Of a stretch of 64,000 nt of DNA, positions 58,015-64,000 are shown piece by piece; position 1 is the first letter of the stretch, and each line of letters begins with the position of its first letter. The stretch spans positions 45,754,501-45,818,500 of the forward strand of contig NC_077240.1 in assembly GCF_947179165.1 (NCBI RefSeq). The letters run 5' to 3'. The notes beneath the pieces were generated by a model. That model worked only from the letters and a program-made list of their open reading frames with translations. It was not told where the DNA came from and searched no databases. Source of the stretch: Solanum dulcamara (Eukaryota > Streptophyta > Magnoliopsida > Solanales > Solanaceae). The position numbers and the translations under genes were made by a program.

Positions 58015-58742
58015 TTGTGCGGTACTGATGATGGTGGTATGGTTGTTCAAAATATGTCTGAATCCTCTTTGGTGGTGGATGTTAAATCAAAGCAAGATCT
58101 TGACCCGACGTTTATCGAGTTAAAGAAGTTGGTGAAGGAAAATAAGATAGAGGTCTTTTCCCAAGGGGGAGATGGGGTGCTATACTACCAAGGTCAGCTA
58201 TGTGTTTTGGATATTGATAGCATAAGGAGTTTGATTTTGATGAAGGCTCATAATTCTACATACTTCATTCATCCCGGTTCGACGAAAATGTACCAAGACT
58301 TAAAAGAGTTCTATTGGTAGGCAGACATAAAGAAGGACATAGCAAGGTTCATGTCTGAATGTCCGAATGTACGAATTGCCAATAAGTGAAGGCCGAACAT
58401 CAAAGGCCGGGTGTCCTAGTCCAAGACATTGAAATCCCTACTTGGAAGTGGGAAGATGTGAATATGAATTTTGTAGTGGGTTTGCCTCATACCTAGAAGA
58501 GTCATGATTCGATTTGAGAAATTGTTGATAGAATGACTAAGTCAGCTCACTTCCTACTGGTTAAGAGTTCCTATAGTGCCGAAGACTATGCCAAGTTATA
58601 TATTCGGAAGTTGGTGAGGTTGCATGGTGTGCCGTTATCCATTATTTTGAATTATGGTACCTAATTCACTTCTCACTTTTGGAGATCATTTCAAAAGGGC
58701 TTCGGTACTAAAGTAAAATTAACCATTTCATTCCATCCTCAA
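58015..58742 (+). pseudogene. pol: Element D integrase, zinc-binding part and core
   Basis: Frame 58015-58320 covers SLVVDVKSKQDLDPTFIELK and the zinc-binding part (MKAHNSTYFIHPGSTKMYQDL), ending in a stop. The core begins NMNFVVGLPHT near 58460, where the first catalytic Asp is Asn. The second reads LNYGT, again Asn for Asp (58650-58652), followed by TAA (58662-58664) in place of the Gln of GTQF. Further stops lie near 58495 and 58516. Both losses make it inactive. Confidence 0.85.
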
Positions 58743-59482
58743 ATGGATGGGCAAGCCAAAAGAATGATTCATATACTAGAGAATATGTTAAGGGATTGTG
58801 TGTTGGTGTTTAAAGGAAATTGGGATGATCATCTATCGCTCATCGAGTTTGCCTATACTAATAGTTACCACTTAAGTATTGAGATGACGCCGTTTGTGGA
58901 TTTGTATGGGAGATTATATAGATCCTCGGTTGGTTGGTTCGAAGTAGGTGAGATGACCTTATTGGGCCCCGATTTGGTACTTGATGTTTTAGAGAAGGTG
59001 AAGATCATTAGAGAAAGGTTGAAGATGGCTCAAAGTCGTCAAAAGTCCTATTACGACACTAGAAGAAGGGATCTTGAGTTTAATGTGGACGATTGGGTGT
59101 ATCTTAAGGTTTCACCCATGAAGGGTGTGATTCAGTTTGGTAAGAAAGAAAAATTGAGCCCTAGGTATGTAGGGCCTTATAGAATGATGAGACGTGTTGT
59201 CAAGGTTGCATATGAGTTGGAGTTTCCATTGGAATGGCCATGGTTCATCCGGTGTTCCATGTGTCTATATTAAGAAAATGTGTGGGTGGTCCTAGTTCAA
59301 TTGTTCCCTTTAAAGTAGTGAATGTTCAAGAAAACTTGACCTATGAAGAAGTTTCGGTTGAAATTTTGGACCGACAAGTTAAGAGATTGAGGAACAAAGA
59401 AGTTGCATCTGTTAAAGTCCTTTGGAGGAATCAACAAATCGAAAGTGCTATATGGGAAGCAGAAACAGATATGATTAAGTGA
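58743..59482 (+). pseudogene. pol: Element D integrase C-terminus with chromodomain-like tail
   Basis: Frame 58743-59273 starts with DGQAKRMIHILENMLR (the catalytic Glu of the usual QAER reads Lys), then FAYTNSYHLSIEMTPFVDLYGR, VDDWVYLKVSPMKGVIQFG and RYVGPYRMMRRVVKVAYELE. A frameshift near 59235 leads to 59234-59482: MVHPVFHVSILRKCVGGP and the chromodomain-like tail with VEILDRQVKRLRNKEVASVK and WRNQQIESAIWEAETDM. It matches the tail of element B, as expected for Tekay/Del. Confidence 0.88.
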
Positions 59483-59683
59483 TACCTTCATCTTTTTCCC
59501 TCTACCCAAACCTAAGGTATTAAGTTGTCCTTGCTCAATTACTTGAAATCCTTGCATTTCAACTTTCCTTGTCATATGATTGCAAAATTATGAAATATAT
59601 TTCGAATGATGTTTTAAATTGCACTATTGTATTAATGATGGGTTATTGGTTTTCACTTTACTCTACTCAAGCTATGTCTTTCC

Positions 59684-59718
59684 ACATTCGAGGACAAATG
59701 TTACCAAGGGGGAGATAA
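59684..59718 (+). other. Element D inverted repeat and polypurine tract
   Basis: ACATTCG, AGGAC and AAATGTT (59684-59702) keep the inverted repeat with one mismatch, then ccaagggggagata (polypurine tract), then the LTR. Same layout as 11398-11432 and 22274-22309. Confidence 0.75.
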
Positions 59719-62052
59719 TGTAACACCCCCTAAAAACATTGTATATGATGTTCCAATTCTCGATAAAAATGATATCGCTTCTGTATTTTGGGTATAAATT
59801 TTAATAGGATGGTCCAAATTAGGTGATTCAAATTTTTAAATAACTTAAACATCATTACTTACAACGTTTATGAAAATCATATTTTACATTTTGGAGGTTA
59901 AGTAGGTCAAATAAATTAATTGTTGCAAGACATGGTACTGTGATAAAATGGAATATTTGTAGAAGAAAAATCATATCTCACTGTAAGATGCTCTAAATTG
60001 GTTGATTCTTGAAAGACATGAAATAGACTTCTAGAGAAATAATTCATATGAAGACACTAAATCTTAATGAGGAATTTATCCTTTTCAAACGTAGCTCTGC
60101 AAAAGGGTATTCCATTAAAAGAAGGTTCATATCACCAACCATTGAAAGATCTATATCCATTTTACATCTCACATGACATCAATAATCCTCCATTTTACAT
60201 CACCCATGACATCACAATCTTCCATTAAATTTTTAGATTTTTTTTATAATTATTTTAATTACTTTTAGGTCCTCCTTCACACCTATAAATATCCACCTTA
60301 TTTCATCATTTTGTTCATCAAGATTTCTCAAGCAATTCTTCTCTCTATACACTCCTTTACTCATTTTCAAAATATAGTTTTAGTTCTTAGTAGTGTAGAA
60401 ATACTACTTTGGTGATTCATATACACCAAGTAGTACACAAAATGCTCCAGCAAGGAGAAAATGCTAAGAATCAAGAGTATTTATTAAGTCCTTCGATTCT
60501 AAGTAATGCTTTGGATTCCAGGAATATAAGGCTTCAATGAGAGTATTCCTTCCACTCTCATGCGTAAAATATTTTGATTATATGATAAATTGTATTTATT
60601 TTGTTTAAGCTTTAGTCTAAGTTATGTGGGTGTTTATTAATGGGTTCTTCCACCCATGTAGTCCAAAAACTCTTTCAATTAAATATCTTGATTTCAAGTA
60701 ATATTTTTTTATGGGTAATTCTTATTTTACTTAATAGCACGAATCATGTTTAAACTAATGATTATTGGTCTATTTTGATGCAACATGATTTCATATGTAT
60801 GAATCGATGGTTTGCAAGTAATTTCTCTATTTATCTCTTTAAAGGTTCTTGAAATTCATGGTGGTTGTTTAAAGCGTGATTTTTAATTAATGAATTTCAA
60901 AGTATTTCTGCATATTTATTTACATAAATGTTTGCAAGTTGAAGTGATTTAAACCCATCTTATTTTACTATGTTTTCAATGAAATTTGACTTAAAATCTT
61001 TGACTGCAAATGAATGTTTATGAAAATAATATTTATGATAAAAAGCAGTCTTATAAAATAAAAGAATGATGAAATGCTATGAATGATGGGTTCTTTATGC
61101 TATAAGGATAATTCTTGCATATTTGAATCACCAAATATTTTAATGGGCTATTCTACCGAATATGATGTTTTGAATTCTCAAGCTATATGCTATGACTATT
61201 TTGAAGTATTAAAATATTCTGTGGGATTGACTTAGCATCGAATGGGTCATTGAGGTGGGATTCGGTAAGAGAATCCTAGTAGCAACCCCTTGTCTCATTA
61301 ATTATGTGCCAACATAGGAGCCCATGTAGGTTTAGGCTGATGGATCCATGAAAGCCGTAAAAGTTAAAGTTAAAGAATGAATGTACAGTTGACGGAATTC
61401 TACCCTAGACAAGTAGATTCCCCAGCCAACGTAGGAGGTTATGTTGGATTCCATATAATAGCTCGCATGGTCTTAAATTTTGGTTATCGTCATTTTCCCA
61501 TAAAATGAATATTTTAAAGGATATATATGATTGATTATGCATGCATTGCATTATGTTTCATATTACATAAATGTTTTAATGTTTCATCAATATTCATGCA
61601 TGGTTACATACTTAGTACATTCAAAGTACAAACGCATACTCTTTTGGCTACATGATATCACCATGTAGGGAATGGTGTTCCTCCTCGTTCTCCTCCCCGT
61701 GGCTAGTTGATATTTCATTTGAAGACTAGTTTTTGTGAGTTCCCATGTTTCGGGCACACTACTCCTTTATCTTTTTAGCTTATAATATGTTGAGATCTTT
61801 AGACACTTACTATGACATTTATTTCTATTATGATTGAGGGTGAGCTAGGGACTTGTCTTAGACCCATTAAATCTAAAAGTTAGAGGTATTATTGGACATA
61901 TATAAGTGAAAGATTTACTATTATGATTTTTTCTTGTTTATTTATTGTCATTACCTATGAAAGGCTAAAAGGATTCTAAGAGGTTTGTTTGAGGTACTTT
62001 TGTATTTCTCATTCGCCATGTCGCGTCTAGGCCCTAGACTTGGGTCGTGGCA
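59719..62052 (+). repeat. Element D 3' LTR
   Basis: TGTAACACCCCCTAAAAAC to GACTTGGGTCGTGGCA (terminal TGACA changed to TGGCA), 2,334 bases, complete. The LTR-wide dyad is at about 61612-61640. Its right flank is integrase sequence of element F. Confidence 0.92.
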
Positions 62053-62750
62053 CTCAGGTACCCAACTTCTTCTGTATATACCCCTAGAAATGCGATGTGA
62101 ACTGAGTACCATAGTATGAAATGATAGATACTGGCACCCCATACAATCGAACTATCTCTCTTATGTAAATTTGAGTAAACTTCTGTGAAGTATAGGTAGT
62201 CTGGTCTGACAAGAAATGAGAAAACTTGGTCAATTGATTTACGATGACCCAAATAGAATCATAACCTTGGGAGGTACGTGGTAAACCCACTACAAAGTCC
62301 ATAGCTATCCGCTTCTACTTCCACTCTGGAATGGGTAGTCGCTGGGTCAAACCTCCTGGCCTCTGATGCTCGAACTTGACCTGCTGACATCAAAGCACCT
62401 AGCCACAAAAGCCATAATGTACCTCTTCGTCCCATACTACTAGTAATGCTGGCATAGGCTGCGATACATATTTACCGAACCGGGATGATTGGAATATCTG
62501 GAACAATGGGCCTCCCCAAGGATGAGCCTGACAAGATCTCCACTTATAGAAACACATATATGACCCTCAATCCTCAAGATGCCCTCCAGATATAAGGTCA
62601 TCTTCCTAGCCTCCCCACTGAGTACCTTATCATGAATCACCCTCAGTTGTGGGTCCTCAAACTACTATGCCCGAATATGCTCCATCAGGAAGGACCTAGG
62701 TTCTACACAACTAAGTACCCTTCCCAGCTCATAAATATAAAGATGAACTA
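62053..62750 (-). pseudogene. pol: Element F integrase (part)
   Basis: Minus frames 62640-62440 (VIHDKVLSGEARK-type lead, LILGEAHCSRYSNHPGSV, the zinc-binding part) and 62302-62084 (MDFVVGLPRTSQGYDSIWV, YIREIVRLYGVPV, GTQFTSHF). The first catalytic Asp (MDF) is present. The second, expected in ISDRG, reads ISYYG, with Tyr at 62114-62116. A stop follows FTSHF. The Glu and C-terminus are missing beyond the element D insertion. Confidence 0.85.
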
Positions 62751-63270
62751 TCTGGTTAGCTAAGGATTGAATGTTCGAAGCTAAAGGCCGCTCCTCAACT
62801 AATAAGAATTCCAAACTTCCCATACTCACTGTCTTTCGACTCAGAGCATCTACTACTATATTTTTCTTACCTAGGTGATAGAGAATAGTGATGTCATAGT
62901 CCTTCAGCTACTCTAACCACCTGTGCTATCTCAAATTAAGGTCCTTTTGGCTGAATATGTACTAAAGACTACTATGATCAGTGTAGATCTCACAATAGGC
63001 TACATACAAGTAATAACTCCAAATCTTCAATGTGAAGACTACCGCCACCAACTCTAAATCATGTGTGGGGTAGTTCTGCTCATTCATCTTCAGTTTCCTG
63101 AAAGCATATGCAATAACTGTACCCTACTACATCAGAAAGCACCCCAAGCCAACACTTGAAGTATCACAATACACTGTAAAACCTTGGTCCTCGATAGGAT
63201 GAGTAAGAATCGATGCTGAATTCAACAAGGCCTTGAGCTTCAAGAAGCTTGCCTCAAACTCATCAGAATA
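62751..63270 (-). pseudogene. pol: Element F RNase H domain
   Basis: Minus-strand fragments in several frames: QGFTVYCDTSSVGLGCFLM near 63190-63135, then [20 protein letters not shown] near 63118-63060, YTDHSSL near 62980, SQKDLNL near 62955-62935 and NIVVDALSRKTVSMGSLEF near 62865-62810. Stops replace codons near 63128, 62965 and 62935. The first Asp of the domain (VYCD) is kept. Confidence 0.75.
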
Positions 63271-64000
63271 CTAGAAGGGAACATTCTTCTGATTCAATTT
63301 GGTCAAAGGTGCTGCAATAGAAGAAAACCCATCTACAAACCGTTTGTAATATCCTACCAACCCAATGAAATTGCGAACCTTGGTAGGAGAAGTGGTCCTA
63401 GCACAATCACAAACTATCGCTATCTTCGTCGGATCTACCATAATCCCATCCTTGGACACTACGTGCCCTAGGAATGCCATGGACTCAAGCTAAAATTCAC
63501 ACTTAGTGAATTTGGCATACAACTACTGATCCCACAAGGACTGAAGTACTATCCTCAGGTGCTGCTTATGATGCTCTCTACTCCCCGAGTAGACTGGAAT
63601 GTCATCAATGAACACAATAATAAGGGAGTCCAAGTAGGTCCTGAACACATGATTCATCAAATCTATGAATGCTGCGGGGGAATTAGTCAACCCGACAGAC
63701 ATGACTATGAACTCATAGTGCCCATATCAAGTACTAAAAGTAGTCTTAGGGATATCTGACTCCCTAATCCTCAACTGGTGATACCCTGACCTCAAGTTTA
63801 TCTTAGAGAACACTGCTACACCTTAGAGCTGGTCAAAAGAGTCATCAATCCGCGCCATCAGGTACCTATTCTTAATGGTCAACTTATTCAGTTGCCTATA
63901 ATCAATACATATACATAAGGTACCATCTTTAATTTTCACAAATAGAACAAGAGCACCACAAGGAGACACACTAGACCTAATAAACCTTTTTCTCAAGAGG
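63271..64000 (-). pseudogene. pol: Element F reverse transcriptase (runs off the window)
   Basis: From the edge: [18 protein letters not shown] near 63965-63915, [15 protein letters not shown] near 63905-63865, [14 protein letters not shown] near 63785-63745, [15 protein letters not shown] near 63690-63650 and [10 protein letters not shown] near 63618-63587, with the catalytic Asp pair intact. The open frame 63480-63271 carries MAFLGHVVSKDGIMVDPTKI, LVGYYKRFVDGFSSIAAPLT. Stops lie near 63825, 63730, 63530 and 63490. Confidence 0.85.

Larger units (their letters stand above)
50601..62052 (+). mobile_element. Element D: degraded Ty3/Gypsy chromovirus (Tekay/Del type)
   Basis: A plus-strand element with 5' LTR, primer site, gag, protease, RT, RNase H, integrase, chromodomain-like tail, polypurine tract and 3' LTR. 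The 5' LTR lacks its first 282 bases, where it is fused to element E. The right end inserts into the integrase of element F. A 2.1-kb LTR of another family sits in gag. The LTRs agree at about 87% over 165 bases compared by eye, so it is old. Confidence 0.9.
62053..64000 (-). mobile_element. Element F: Ty3/Gypsy pol fragment on the minus strand (interrupted by D, runs off the edge)
   Basis: Reading right to left from the window edge: RT, RNase H, integrase zinc-binding part and the first part of the integrase core. The core is broken at 62053 by the 3' end of element D, and its continuation is not found left of D. Motif spellings differ from A, B and D, so it is a separate family of the same general type. 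Confidence 0.85.

Overview
The window is a stretch of plant nuclear DNA made almost entirely of transposable elements. It carries no intact host gene that I can support. It points to the nightshade family (Solanaceae: Solanum, Capsicum or a relative). The grounds are two TS-type SINE copies with a TTG-rich tail, long LTRs beginning TGTCACGACCCAA, and hAT (Tip100-like) elements with tRNA-like inserts. The family assignment is inference from recalled repeat families; no search was run. Most of the DNA is Ty3/Gypsy retrotransposon. Three elements are of the Tekay/Del chromovirus type (gag, protease, RT, RNase H, integrase; B and D keep a C-terminal chromodomain-like tail). All are broken by stops, frameshifts and lost active-site residues.

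Layout. 1-2220: leader and LTR of minus-strand element C, whose body lies off the left edge. 2221-4727: AT-rich DNA with GATACATGTATC motifs and a pyrimidine tract. 4728-13673: plus-strand element B (5' LTR truncated, degraded gag-pol, chromodomain, PPT, 3' LTR). 13674-17647: relic DNA with a small hAT element and a LINE RNase H remnant. 17648-40358: minus-strand element A, about 8.9 kb of its own DNA swollen to 22.7 kb by three insertions. These are a non-coding element with 3.3-kb LTRs (18961-27196), a solo LTR of the element D family (31036-33364) and a solo LTR of the long-LTR family (35703-38966). All four boundaries have TG...CA ends and recognisable 5-bp target duplications.

40359-48833: repeats without retroelement coding. 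This holds clustered direct and inverted repeats, a possible captured two-exon gene fragment whose intron carries a 125-bp tandem array, a 1.08-kb hAT element containing a SINE, a foldback MITE, a 259-bp tandem duplication, a CT/AT microsatellite and a second SINE. 48834-50600: 5' LTR, primer site and gag of element E, cut inside its zinc knuckle. 50601-62052: plus-strand element D, lacking the first 282 bases of its 5' LTR and carrying an inserted LTR in gag. 62053-64000: minus-strand element F (integrase, RNase H, RT) into which D inserted.

The genes do not cooperate in a host pathway. They are successive generations of insertions. By-eye LTR divergence makes A, B and D old (about 83-88% identity) and the long-LTR element in A younger (about 97% over the first 125 bases). 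No clear undescribed system was found. The best leads are the long-LTR non-autonomous family with a G-box array before its TATA box, a dyad shared by every LTR family here, an inverted repeat beside the polypurine tract, and the captured exon pair at 41446-42392.
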